From Flavobacterium psychrophilum (GTDB lineage: Bacteria; Bacteroidota; Bacteroidia; Flavobacteriales; Flavobacteriaceae), in NCBI GenBank assembly GCA_945872245.1, contig CAMBZB010000009.1, positions 1 to 64,000 of the forward strand: DNA of 64,000 bases, read 5' to 3'. The notes beneath the pieces were generated by a model. That model worked only from the letters and a program-made list of their open reading frames with translations, did not search any database and had not been told where the DNA came from. Shown here one piece after another: positions 40,519 through 49,227 of this stretch. Position 1 is the stretch's first letter. Every line of letters starts with the position of its first letter. The position numbers and the translations under genes were made by a program.

Positions 40519-41931
40519 TTATCGTTTTTCCAAAAGCACCACATTTTCGACATGATGTGTCTGTGGAAACATATCCACCGGACGAACTCGCGTCACTTTG
40601 TATTTTTCATCCATCAAGGCCAAATCTCTTGCCTGTGTAGCGGAGTTACAACTCACATAAACAATTTTTGACGGTTCTATTTTTAAGATTTGTTCAATTA
40701 CATCCTTGTGCATTCCGTCACGAGGCGGATCGGTAATAATCACATCCGGTTTACCGTGTTGGGCAATAAAACTTTCGTTAAAAACGACTTTCATATCACC
40801 CACATAAAACTCACAATTGGTAATTTCATTGCGAACGGCATTGGCTTTGGCATCAACAATCGCTTCTAAAACACTTTCTACACCAATAACTTTTTTAGCG
40901 TTTTTCGAAACAAATTGGGCAATCGTTCCAGTTCCCGTGTATAAATCATACACGATTTCATTGCCGCTCAATCCGGCGAAATCGCGCGTAATTTTATATA
41001 ATTCGTAGGCTTGGTCTGAGTTGGTTTGGTAAAACGATTTTGCATTGATGCTAAATTTCAAACCTTCCATTTCTTCCAATATATAATCTCTGCCTTTGTA
41101 GAGTTTAATGTTTTGATCGTACAAAGTGTCGTTCGCCTTGTTGTTGACCACGTATTGCAGCGACGTAATCTGAGGAAATTTCTCGTAGATGTGATCAAGA
41201 AGTAATTCCCTGCCGGTTTTGTCATTTTCGAAAAACTGTACCAAAACCATAATTTCTCCGGTAGAAGCTGTTCGCATCATCAAAGTCCGAAGCAAACCTT
41301 CGTGATTTCTTGGATTGAAAAAAGTTAGGTTATTATCATTAGCGAATGCCCGAATGGCATTGCGAATAGCATTCGATGGGTCTTCCTGCAAATGGCATTT
41401 GTTGATGTCCAGGATCTTGTCCCACATTTTCGGGATGTGAAAACCAAGGGCGTTTCTGTTTCCCAAATCTTCACTGCTTACAATTTCTTTTTCAGTCAGC
41501 CAGCGACTATTCGAAAAAGAAAACTCCATTTTGTTTCTGTAAAAAAATTGTTTTTCGGAACCCAAAATCGGTTCAAACTCGGGAAGTTCAATTTTTCCGA
41601 TACGCAGCAAATGGTTTAAAACTTCATTTTGTTTGTAATACAACTGTTGGCCGTATTTCATATTCTGCCACTTGCAACCGCCACAAACACCAAAGTGTTC
41701 ACAAACCGGTTCAACCCGATGTTCCGAATATTCATGAAATTTTACGGCTTTACCCTCGTAATACGCCTTGCGTTTCTTGAAAGTTTGTACATCAACCACA
41801 TCACCGGGAACAACATTGGGAATGAATATTACTTTCCCATCTGGGGCTTTTGCCACCGAAACGCCTTTTGCACCCGCATCAAGGACTTTTAAATGATCAA
41901 AAACGATTTTGTCTGTATTTTTATTAGCCAT
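40519..41931 (-). CDS. rlmD: 23S rRNA (uracil-1939-C5)-methyltransferase RlmD
   Basis: The predicted protein has 470 residues. An N-terminal TRAM-like domain (GVSVAKAPDGKVIFIPNVVP) is followed by an iron-sulfur site with Cys77, Cys83 and Cys86 (CEHFGVCGGC) and a later fourth Cys. The SAM domain has DLYTGTGTIAQF, and the catalytic Cys lies in VYVSCNSAT. All family hallmarks are intact. The promoter TATTTTTG at 41936-41943 ends only four bases before the ATG, so the mRNA may be leaderless. Confidence 0.92.
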   Translation of the reverse strand: MANKNTDKIVFDHLKVLDAGAKGVSVAKAPDGKVIFIPNVVPGDVVDVQTFKKRKAYYEGKAVKFHEYSEHRVEPVCEHFGVCGGCKWQNMKYGQQLYYKQNEVLNHLLRIGKIELPEFEPILGSEKQFFYRNKMEFSFSNSRWLTEKEIVSSEDLGNRNALGFHIPKMWDKILDINKCHLQEDPSNAIRNAIRAFANDNNLTFFNPRNHEGLLRTLMMRTASTGEIMVLVQFFENDKTGRELLLDHIYEKFPQITSLQYVVNNKANDTLYDQNIKLYKGRDYILEEMEGLKFSINAKSFYQTNSDQAYELYKITRDFAGLSGNEIVYDLYTGTGTIAQFVSKNAKKVIGVESVLEAIVDAKANAVRNEITNCEFYVGDMKVVFNESFIAQHGKPDVIITDPPRDGMHKDVIEQILKIEPSKIVYVSCNSATQARDLALMDEKYKVTRVRPVDMFPQTHHVENVVLLEKR

Positions 41932-41935
41932 AGCA

Positions 41936-41943
41936 CAAAAATA
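41936..41943 (-). promoter_or_regulatory. -7 element abutting the rlmD start (leaderless candidate)
   Basis: The minus strand reads TATTTTTG, then TGCT, then ATG. With transcription starting about 4-6 bases after the element, the mRNA would begin at or next to the start codon. Confidence 0.5.
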
Positions 41944-42019
41944 AGGCTTTGGATGGTTTTATAAATTCAAATTGGGAAATATTTTTGAAAAGAAGTTTTA
42001 TTATCTACCTTGATATACT

Positions 42020-42169
42020 ATGCCAAAAAAAAAATTAAAGAAAAAAATTCACTTATTCATTTCCAAACAGAGAATAATAAACCCTCAACAGAAAACTATA
42101 ATTGAAGAAAATAAAAAACTAAGGGGAGATATAGAAATCAATATTCTAAATTCAAAAAAGTCAGAATGA
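42020..42169 (+). CDS. Possible small basic protein, 49 residues
   Basis: ATG at 42020 opens MPKKKLKKKIHLFISKQRII and ends NILNSKKSE with a TGA at 42167-42169. It is strongly basic at the N-terminus. A TTTTTG near 41982, about 19 bases of spacing, and TACCTTG at 42006-42012 resemble a promoter placed just before the ATG. It sits between rlmD (divergent) and ribH (convergent). I recognise no family, and a chance ORF cannot be excluded. Confidence 0.35.
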   Translation: MPKKKLKKKIHLFISKQRIINPQQKTIIEENKKLRGDIEINILNSKKSE

Positions 42170-42177
42170 ACATAATT

Positions 42178-42747
42178 CTATTCTTCTAACAGAGGTAAAC
42201 CTTCTATCTGCAATGGCCCAGTTGATAACAATTGTTGATTTTTATATTGGTGACTGAACGAAGCTTGATGTCTTAAATAAGCCATTTTAATGGCAGCTAT
42301 AGCAGCTTCAGTACCTTTATTGCCATGTTTTCCACCGCTTCTGTCGATGGATTGTTGTAAATTATTATCCGTTAAAACACAAAAAATAACGGGAATGTCT
42401 GTTTCTATGTTCAAGTCTTTTATTCCCTGCGAAACGGCTTCGCAAACAAAATCAAAATGTTTCGTTTGCCCTTGAATAACACAACCAATGGCAATTACGA
42501 CATCTACGTTTTGGGTTTGTAACATCTTTTTGGCGCCATAAATCAGTTCAAAACTTCCTGGCACATTCCATCGAATGATGTGTTCTGACGGCACCTCATT
42601 GTCTAAAAGTCCAGTAACTGCTCCAAAACAAAGCCCTTCAGTTATGGTATCATTCCACTCTGAAACAACAATCCCAAACCGAAAATTTTTCGCGTTTGGG
42701 ATTGTGTTTTTATCATATTCAGATAAGTTTTTATTTATGGTTGCCAT
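42178..42747 (-). CDS. ribH: 6,7-dimethyl-8-ribityllumazine synthase with C-terminal extension
   Basis: The predicted protein has 189 residues against about 155 for typical RibH. It has the substrate-binding WNVPGSFELI, the catalytic-loop region GCVIQGQTKHFDFVCEAV, and GVLT-like FCVLTDNN with RSGGKHGNKGTEAA. The penultimate step of riboflavin synthesis is assigned with confidence. After KMAYLRHQ the chain continues for about 30 residues (..SFSHQYKNQQ..), beyond the usual end. No frameshift is evident. The extension may be a genus feature. Confidence 0.93.
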   Translation of the reverse strand: MATINKNLSEYDKNTIPNAKNFRFGIVVSEWNDTITEGLCFGAVTGLLDNEVPSEHIIRWNVPGSFELIYGAKKMLQTQNVDVVIAIGCVIQGQTKHFDFVCEAVSQGIKDLNIETDIPVIFCVLTDNNLQQSIDRSGGKHGNKGTEAAIAAIKMAYLRHQASFSHQYKNQQLLSTGPLQIEGLPLLEE

Positions 42748-42831
42748 TTTAATTTGGATTAAAATTAAATTTAGATCTTTAGAGATTAAAGTATAAAAGT
42801 ACCAAATCTAAATGAAAAATCCTAAATAAAA

Positions 42832-43605
42832 TTACTGTGACAATCCAATCAATACGTCAATAGAAGCCGCTTCTGGAGTTGCTTCAAAGTTTTCTTTAAT
42901 ATCAGTGAAATATTTCAAAGCATCTACTTTATTTCCTATAGCCAAAGCCGTTTTTCCTGCTTTCAACAAGAAACGTGGCGTGGTAAAATCATTTTTGTCT
43001 GATTCAACCGCTTTCAAATAATTTTCAAGTGCCTCTTTTGGTTGCTTATTTTGAGAATAAGCATCCCCTATCGCTCCTTTTGCCAAAGCACTTAATACAA
43101 TATCTTCAGACTTAAATTTGCTCAAGTAGTCAATCGCTTCAGTATATTTTCCAATATTCAAGTAAGCGACACCCGCATAATAATTGGCTAAATTTCCGGC
43201 ATCTGTACCAGAGTATTTATCGGCAATATCAATAAAGCCAAATTTACCTTCACCACCTTTTAAAGATAAATCATAGAGAGAATCGCTAGAAACCCCATCA
43301 GTTGCTTTTTGAAAATATTGTTGTGCTTGAAACATTTCGCTTGCAGCTTCCAATTCTTTTGGTGCTGCAACAAATTTTTCATAAACCAAATAACCAACCG
43401 TAAACAGTGCAATTGCACCCACTATTCCAATGATTATTTTTTGGTTTTTGGCTACAAAATCTTCTGTCTTTGAAGCCGTTTCGTCCAATGCTGAAAACAC
43501 ACCCGCCGTTGCGCTGTTTTTTTCAAGAACTTTTATGTCTTCCGTAACTTCTTTTTCTTCTTTTTCTTTTGGTGCTTTATATCCTCTTTTATTATAAGTA
43601 GCCAT
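42832..43605 (-). CDS. TPR-repeat single-pass membrane protein (YfgM-like)
   Basis: The predicted protein has 257 residues. A charged cytoplasmic N-terminus precedes one membrane helix (about residues 57-76, IIIGIVGAIALFTVGYLVY). Periplasmic TPR-type helices follow: NLANYYAGVAYLNIGKYTEA and SQNKQPKEALENYLKAVE. The design resembles YfgM, a periplasmic chaperone-associated protein, but the partner is unknown. It lies downstream of the divergent recF gene and upstream of ribH on the same strand, 84 bases apart. Confidence 0.78.
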   Translation of the reverse strand: MATYNKRGYKAPKEKEEKEVTEDIKVLEKNSATAGVFSALDETASKTEDFVAKNQKIIIGIVGAIALFTVGYLVYEKFVAAPKELEAASEMFQAQQYFQKATDGVSSDSLYDLSLKGGEGKFGFIDIADKYSGTDAGNLANYYAGVAYLNIGKYTEAIDYLSKFKSEDIVLSALAKGAIGDAYSQNKQPKEALENYLKAVESDKNDFTTPRFLLKAGKTALAIGNKVDALKYFTDIKENFEATPEAASIDVLIGLSQ

Positions 43606-43748
43606 TTCATTTTAATTTAGTGAATGGCAAAAATATAATATTTATTCAAATCTAAAACCTCTTTTATCGATATTTTTCAATAATTTGCACCCACTTAAAA
43701 AAAATGGCTCAAAAAAAGCCTATATCTCGATACCCGTTAGCCTTAGCA

Positions 43749-44828
43749 ATGTATTTAAAAAAAATTTCGTTATTCAATTATAAGAACTTTTCCGAAGCTA
43801 ATTTCGAATTTGTGGGTAAAATAAATTGTTTTGTCGGCAAAAACGGAATCGGAAAGACCAATGTACTGGATGCAATCTACCAATTGTCCTACGGGAAAAG
43901 TTATTTCAACCCGCTAGCAGTTCAAAATATAAAACACGGAGAAGAATTTTTTGTTATTGATGGAGAATTTGAAATCAATGAAAGAAACGAACAAATCATT
44001 TGCAGCCTAAAAAAAGGACAGAAAAAGATACTGAAACGCAACGGAAAAATCTACGATAAATTCTCCGAACATATAGGCTTTATTCCCTTGGTCATTATCT
44101 CCCCTGCTGACAGGGATTTGATTGTGGAAGGCAGTGAAACTCGCAGAAAATTTATGGACAGCGTGATTTCACAATTGGATCCCCAATACCTGAAACAACT
44201 CATTCAATACCAAAAAGTAATGAGTCAGCGCAATGCTTTGTTGAAATATTTTGCATTGAATTTCGTTTTCGAAAATGACACTCTCTCTATATATAATGAA
44301 CAGCTTGACGTTTTTGGGAAATACATATACGAGAAGCGAAAAGAATTCATCGAGCAGTTTATCCCTATTTTCAACACCCATCATCAAGCCATAACCGGTT
44401 CGCAGGAAACGGTACAATTGGTCTACGAAAGCCATTTGTCTGAAAATGATTTATTGACACTTTTACAAGAAAACATCAACAAAGACAGAGCATTACATTA
44501 TACCAGTGTAGGAATTCACAAGGATGATTTGTCCTTTGAAATCGACCATTACCCCATAAAGAAATTCGGTTCACAAGGCCAACAAAAATCGTTTCTGATT
44601 GCCTTGAAACTGGCTCAATTTGAGTTTTTAAAAAACCAATGCGGCACGAAACCTATTTTGATTTTTGACGATATCTTTGATAAATTGGACGAAAGTCGGG
44701 TAGCCAAAATAGTCGAAATGGTCAATAGCGACACTTTTGGACAACTATTCATTTCGGACACACATTCCGAACGTACCGAAAACATTGTGAAATCAACCCA
44801 TCAGACTTACAAGATTTTCAACCTATAA
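43749..44828 (+). CDS. recF: DNA replication and repair protein RecF
   Basis: 359 residues from [20 protein letters not shown]. Walker A is GKNGIGKT at residues 30-37, with a later signature GSQGQQKSF and Walker [14 protein letters not shown]. It loads RecA at single-strand gaps. The frame is open to an ATG at 43704 that would add 15 residues ([15 protein letters not shown]). RecF proteins normally begin at the MYLKK-type start, so I use 43749, but the longer form is possible. It is not linked to dnaN or gyrB here. Confidence 0.9.
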   Translation: MYLKKISLFNYKNFSEANFEFVGKINCFVGKNGIGKTNVLDAIYQLSYGKSYFNPLAVQNIKHGEEFFVIDGEFEINERNEQIICSLKKGQKKILKRNGKIYDKFSEHIGFIPLVIISPADRDLIVEGSETRRKFMDSVISQLDPQYLKQLIQYQKVMSQRNALLKYFALNFVFENDTLSIYNEQLDVFGKYIYEKRKEFIEQFIPIFNTHHQAITGSQETVQLVYESHLSENDLLTLLQENINKDRALHYTSVGIHKDDLSFEIDHYPIKKFGSQGQQKSFLIALKLAQFEFLKNQCGTKPILIFDDIFDKLDESRVAKIVEMVNSDTFGQLFISDTHSERTENIVKSTHQTYKIFNL

Positions 44829-44881
44829 CCTTCCCAAAATTCGTATATTTACTTGATTTTAAAATTTTTAAATAAACCATC

Positions 44882-45577
44882 ATGAAACATCGTTTATTCT
44901 TTGTGATTTTATCCTTTGCGATTTTATCGTGCAACGGACAACCCTCTAAAAAAATCGAAAGTGCGTCTCCTGAAGTTTTCGACGAAAAAATAAAAGCAAC
45001 TCCAAACGCCCAAATACTAGACGTCAGAACTCCAGAAGAATTTACTTCAGAACATATCGATAAAGCTACAAATATCAACTGGCTTGGCAATGATTTTGTG
45101 GCAAATGCGGAGAAATTAGACAAATCAAAACCTGTTTTTGTCTATTGCAAAAGTGGCGGAAGAAGTGCAAAAGCTTCTGCAAAATTGGCCGAATTGGGAT
45201 TTAAAACCATCTATGAACTACAAGGCGGAATTATGAAATGGAATGCGGCAGGACTTTCTAAACCAAGTAAAAAAATCGTTGGGATGAGCAGCCAAGAATA
45301 TGCCGAATTATTAAATTCAGACAAAAAAGTACTAATTGACTTTTATGCCGAATGGTGTGCGCCATGCAAAAAAATGACACCCTATCTTTTAAAAATGCAA
45401 AAAGATTTGGCGGACAAAGTGACCATCATCCGATTGAATGCCGATGAAAACAAAACCTTGATATCCGAAATGAAAATCGACGAACTTCCCACGCTTTTAT
45501 TATATGAAAACAAGGAACTAAAATGGAAACATTCAGGCTATATCAGCGAAGAAGATCTGAAAAAACAACTGCAATAA
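44882..45577 (+). CDS. Rhodanese-thioredoxin fusion lipoprotein
   Basis: The predicted protein has 231 residues. The lipoprotein signal ends at Cys17 (FAILSC). Residues about 25-125 form a rhodanese domain with active-site Cys89 in CKSGGRS. Residues about 130-231 form a thioredoxin domain with the active site WCAPC (Cys159, Cys162). Both sites are intact. It would be anchored on the periplasmic side, where it could transfer sulfane sulfur or reduce persulfides and disulfides. This role is inferred from the domain pair. The next gene follows by nine bases. Confidence 0.88.
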   Translation: MKHRLFFVILSFAILSCNGQPSKKIESASPEVFDEKIKATPNAQILDVRTPEEFTSEHIDKATNINWLGNDFVANAEKLDKSKPVFVYCKSGGRSAKASAKLAELGFKTIYELQGGIMKWNAAGLSKPSKKIVGMSSQEYAELLNSDKKVLIDFYAEWCAPCKKMTPYLLKMQKDLADKVTIIRLNADENKTLISEMKIDELPTLLLYENKELKWKHSGYISEEDLKKQLQ

Positions 45578-45586
45578 TTAAACTAT

Positions 45587-46261
45587 ATGCTTTCAAAAGA
45601 CAGTGTGCAATTCATCGATGATTTAAAAGCCAACAACAATCGGGATTGGTTTTTGGATAACAAAAAAAGATATGAAGTTTTCAAAAAAGACTATCATCTA
45701 TTAGTTGGTGATTTTCTGGATGCGATGAAACCCCTCGATCCTTCATTGGAAATACTCGAAGTAAAAAATTGTACCTTTAGAATCAACCGCGACATTCGGT
45801 TTTCAAAGGACAAATCACCCTACAAAGACCATATTGGCGTTTGGCTGTCAAGTGGTGCGAAAGGCAAGAATCGTTCTGGCTACTATGTTCACATTGCGAA
45901 GGCTGGCAGCTTTATTGCTGGAGGGTTCTATTGTCCCGAAGCCGATGATTTGAAAAAAGTGCGCAAAGAAATTGCTTATTTTCACGAAGATTTGGAAGAA
46001 ATTCTCATTAACAAAAACTTCAAAAAAGAATTTGGTGATTTTGATCGAAATGAATCCAATATTCTAAAAAACCCGCCAAGAGGTTACGAAAAAGACCATC
46101 CCGCGATTGAATTCCTAAAATTAAAAAGTTTTGAAACTTCCCAAAAATTTGATATTGAAGAAGTGACAAAAAAAGATTTTGTGGAAAAAATGAGCAAAAA
46201 ACTAATTGTTTTGAAACCCTTGAACGATTTTATTAATCGGGCACTAACTTCCGAAGACTAA
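45587..46261 (+). CDS. DUF2461 family protein
   Basis: The predicted protein has 224 residues, with no signal. It has the DUF2461 features NNNRDWFLDNKKRYEVFKKD and CTFRINRDIRFSKDKSPYK, followed by GYYVHIAKAGSFIAGGFYCP. The family is widespread in Bacteroidetes and fungi, with unknown function. It lies between the rhodanese-thioredoxin and GT4 genes in a tightly spaced run from 44882 to 49188. Confidence 0.88.
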   Translation: MLSKDSVQFIDDLKANNNRDWFLDNKKRYEVFKKDYHLLVGDFLDAMKPLDPSLEILEVKNCTFRINRDIRFSKDKSPYKDHIGVWLSSGAKGKNRSGYYVHIAKAGSFIAGGFYCPEADDLKKVRKEIAYFHEDLEEILINKNFKKEFGDFDRNESNILKNPPRGYEKDHPAIEFLKLKSFETSQKFDIEEVTKKDFVEKMSKKLIVLKPLNDFINRALTSED

Positions 46262-46270
46262 TTGATAAAA

Positions 46271-47338
46271 ATGGAGAAACGGAAGATACTTTTTCTGGGA
46301 GAAACGTACAGAGCTGACGCCATAACCTGGATGAATGGACTCAAACAATTTGGAGATTTTGAAATTACCACTTGGGAATTGAAAACATCCAGCACCACTT
46401 TTTTTAGCCGATTACTAAGAACTTTAGAATTTGCCACGGCCATTTTCCAAATTCGAAAAATAGTCAAACTGCAACAACCCGACATGGTTATAGCCGAGAG
46501 AACCACCAGTTACGGTTTTCTCGCGGTGCTAACAGGCGCAAAACCAGTAGCAATTGCACAACAAGGTCGAACTGATTTATGGCCTGAAAAATCTATTTTA
46601 TTACCATTCAAAAAAATGATTCAGCAGTATGCGTTCAAAAAAGCCGACTTAATTCATGCTTGGGGTCCCGTAATGACCACATCGATGAAAGCCGCCAATG
46701 TTGATATGAAAAAAGTATTGGTTTTGCCAAAAGGAATCGATTTGGTGCAATTTGGAAATAAAAAAAACACCGGTTCCAAAAAAATAAGGGCTATTGTTAC
46801 CCGCTCATTGATGCCTGAATACCGTCAGGACATCATCTTAAAAGCTTTTGGCATTTTAAACCAAAAAGAGATAAATTTCGAATTGACCATTGTGGGAGAT
46901 GGAAAACAAATGTCAATATTAATGGAATTAGCGGCGAAATTGAAAATTAAAAAAAAGGTTATTTTTACGGGACAGATTCCAAATACAAACTTACCTGAAC
47001 TGTTGCAACAAAATAATTTTTACATCAGCATGCCTATAACCGAAGGCGTTTCGGCTTCCTTGTTTGAGGCTTTGGCTTCGGGCTGTTATCCAATAGTGAC
47101 TGACATTCCGGGAAATCGAAGCTGGATAAAACACCGCGAAAACGGACAATTGATACCCATTGATGATTCCGAAATGCTTGCAGAAGAAATACTTTGGGCT
47201 TTCGAGAACAAGGAACATCGAAACACTGCTGTTTCAAAAAATAGGCAATTTGTGGAAGAAAATGCAGATTACAATACCAATATGAAAATAATTGCCGATA
47301 AATACCACGAATTAATTAACACATCTAAAACCAATTAG
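46271..47338 (+). CDS. Glycosyltransferase family 4
   Basis: 355 residues from the ATG at 46271 (MEKRKILFLGETYRADAITW). A TTG at 46262 would add three residues. It is a GT-B fold protein: an N-terminal lobe with PDMVIAERTTSYGFLAV, a C-terminal lobe with KGIDLVQFGN, and the nucleotide-sugar EX7E-type motif PITEGVSASLFEALASGCYP. It should transfer a sugar to an envelope glycan or lipid acceptor. It is separated by two bases from an asnB-type gene, so the products probably act in one pathway. Confidence 0.85.
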   Translation: MEKRKILFLGETYRADAITWMNGLKQFGDFEITTWELKTSSTTFFSRLLRTLEFATAIFQIRKIVKLQQPDMVIAERTTSYGFLAVLTGAKPVAIAQQGRTDLWPEKSILLPFKKMIQQYAFKKADLIHAWGPVMTTSMKAANVDMKKVLVLPKGIDLVQFGNKKNTGSKKIRAIVTRSLMPEYRQDIILKAFGILNQKEINFELTIVGDGKQMSILMELAAKLKIKKKVIFTGQIPNTNLPELLQQNNFYISMPITEGVSASLFEALASGCYPIVTDIPGNRSWIKHRENGQLIPIDDSEMLAEEILWAFENKEHRNTAVSKNRQFVEENADYNTNMKIIADKYHELINTSKTN

Positions 47339-47340
47339 CT

Positions 47341-49188
47341 ATGTGTGGAATTAATGGAATTTTGCATTTGCAATCACAAAAAAAAGTCGACGAACGCATT
47401 CTTACAAAGATGCGCGATTCGCTCGAACATCGCGGTCCTGATGACAAAGGATTATTTATTGAAAACAACATTGGTTTGGGACATCGAAGACTTTCGATTA
47501 TTGATATTACTTCTGCTGGACACCAACCATTTCTTTCGGAAGATGGACGTTATGTGATGGTTTATAATGGTGAAATATACAATTTCAGGGATTTTTATCC
47601 AGAACTACGAAGCAGTGGATTTGACATTAAAACAAGTTCGGATACTGAGGTTTTATTAAAATTATTCGAATTGTACGGAACGGAAATGCTCTGCCGACTT
47701 AATGGAATGTTTGCTTTTGTCATTTGGGACAAGAAAGAACGAAAGCTGACTTCCGTTCGAGACAGAATGGGTGTCAAACCATTATATTATTCATTTTACA
47801 ACGAAACTTTTTATTTTGCTTCCGAACAAAAAGCCCTTTTCACGGCTGGAGTTCCACTAAAAATGGCGCAAGACGGAATGGAAGAATACATTTTCAACCG
47901 GTTTGTGGCTGGTGAAAATACCCTATACGAAAACGTAAAAAAAGTACTGCCTGGACACATTTTGATTATTCACGAAAATGGAATAATTACCAATGAAAAA
48001 TGGTGGGATTTAAAAGCAGAAATACAAAACCAGCCCATAATTAAAAATCCAGTCGAATGGTTTCGGGAGGCTTTTGATGATTCCATAAAATTAAGAATGG
48101 TCAGTGATGTTCCTGTTGGCGTCCTATTGAGCGGTGGTTTGGATTCCTCCTCAATTTTGGCTTCGCTTAACCAACAGAATTACAAAGACATTCAGACTTT
48201 TAATATTGGTTTCAAAGAAAAAGAACATAACGAATCGCATTTGGCTAAAATAATGGCGGAGAAATACGATTACGGATTTCACACGATGCAATTAGAGGAT
48301 GAAAATCTATTCGAAAAGTTGGTGAGCTCGACTTATTTTCAGGATGAACCCATTATGCATTTGAGCGAACCTCATATTTTGGCTCTTTCTCAATTAGCAA
48401 AACCATCAGTAAAAGTGTTGCTTTCTGGCGAAGGTGCTGATGAATTAATGGGCGGTTACGTAAGATACAAAGCGTTGAAATACCCGTCTTTATTGAATTC
48501 GATTGGAACAATTGGTCATATGGAATATTTTACTACAAAACCGCGTTATGAAAAACTAGCCCGTTATGCTCAAATAAAAAATCCGGATGATCTAGTTATG
48601 TATAATGGTTCCAATATTTATCCAAATGATATTGCCAAGACTTTTGGCATTACAAATCCTCCAAAAAACGAATTCAGAAAGCAAATTCTCGAAGATGCAA
48701 AATCCCTGTATCCAAATAATTTAAGACGCCAAGCGCTTTATTTTGACCAACACACTTATTTATGTTCGCTACTCGACCGAAACGACCGTTGCACGATGGG
48801 CGCTTCCATAGAATGTAGAGAACCGTTTTTAGACCAAAGGCTCATTATTGGCTTGGGTTCTTTGGAAGATAAATGGCTTTTTACAGGCAAAAAATGGAAA
48901 TATATCCTGAAATCAGCAATGGCAGCACGTTTACCTGAAGAAATTCTGAAATTCAAAAAAGTAGGATTGAGTGTTCCATGGGGAGATTATTTAATAAAAA
49001 GTCCCGAATTTATTGCCGAATTAGAGTCGTTTTCGAAAAGTGATGTATTTCGAATGCCGTATTTTGAAAACATCAACGCCATTAAACTAGTTGAAAATTT
49101 AAGAAAAGGTGATACTAAAATGATTCCTTACATAATGCCACTATTTATGATGCATATTTGGTTAAAAACCTACGCAAATAAATTTTAA
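47341..49188 (+). CDS. asnB: Asparagine synthetase (glutamine-hydrolysing) family protein
   Basis: The predicted protein has 615 residues. The nucleophile Cys2 (MCGINGIL) and glutaminase motifs SLEHRGPDD and MVYNGEIYNF are intact. The synthetase domain has the PPi loop LLSGGLDSS near residue 263 and SGEGADELMGGY. It could make asparagine. Because it is coupled to a glycosyltransferase gene (two-base gap), it may instead amidate a uronic acid or amino sugar in a surface glycan, as AsnB-like proteins do in O-antigen clusters. The sequence does not decide. Confidence 0.88.
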   Translation: MCGINGILHLQSQKKVDERILTKMRDSLEHRGPDDKGLFIENNIGLGHRRLSIIDITSAGHQPFLSEDGRYVMVYNGEIYNFRDFYPELRSSGFDIKTSSDTEVLLKLFELYGTEMLCRLNGMFAFVIWDKKERKLTSVRDRMGVKPLYYSFYNETFYFASEQKALFTAGVPLKMAQDGMEEYIFNRFVAGENTLYENVKKVLPGHILIIHENGIITNEKWWDLKAEIQNQPIIKNPVEWFREAFDDSIKLRMVSDVPVGVLLSGGLDSSSILASLNQQNYKDIQTFNIGFKEKEHNESHLAKIMAEKYDYGFHTMQLEDENLFEKLVSSTYFQDEPIMHLSEPHILALSQLAKPSVKVLLSGEGADELMGGYVRYKALKYPSLLNSIGTIGHMEYFTTKPRYEKLARYAQIKNPDDLVMYNGSNIYPNDIAKTFGITNPPKNEFRKQILEDAKSLYPNNLRRQALYFDQHTYLCSLLDRNDRCTMGASIECREPFLDQRLIIGLGSLEDKWLFTGKKWKYILKSAMAARLPEEILKFKKVGLSVPWGDYLIKSPEFIAELESFSKSDVFRMPYFENINAIKLVENLRKGDTKMIPYIMPLFMMHIWLKTYANKF

Positions 49189-49227
49189 TAGTTACTTTTG
49201 GGTTAAGTTTTAAACGCACTCCCATTT

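Noticed and set aside
47341-49188. A complete polysaccharide biosynthesis cluster around asnB
   Set aside because: Only one adjacent glycosyltransferase is present. No Wzx, Wzy, Wza or nucleotide-sugar enzymes are in the window.
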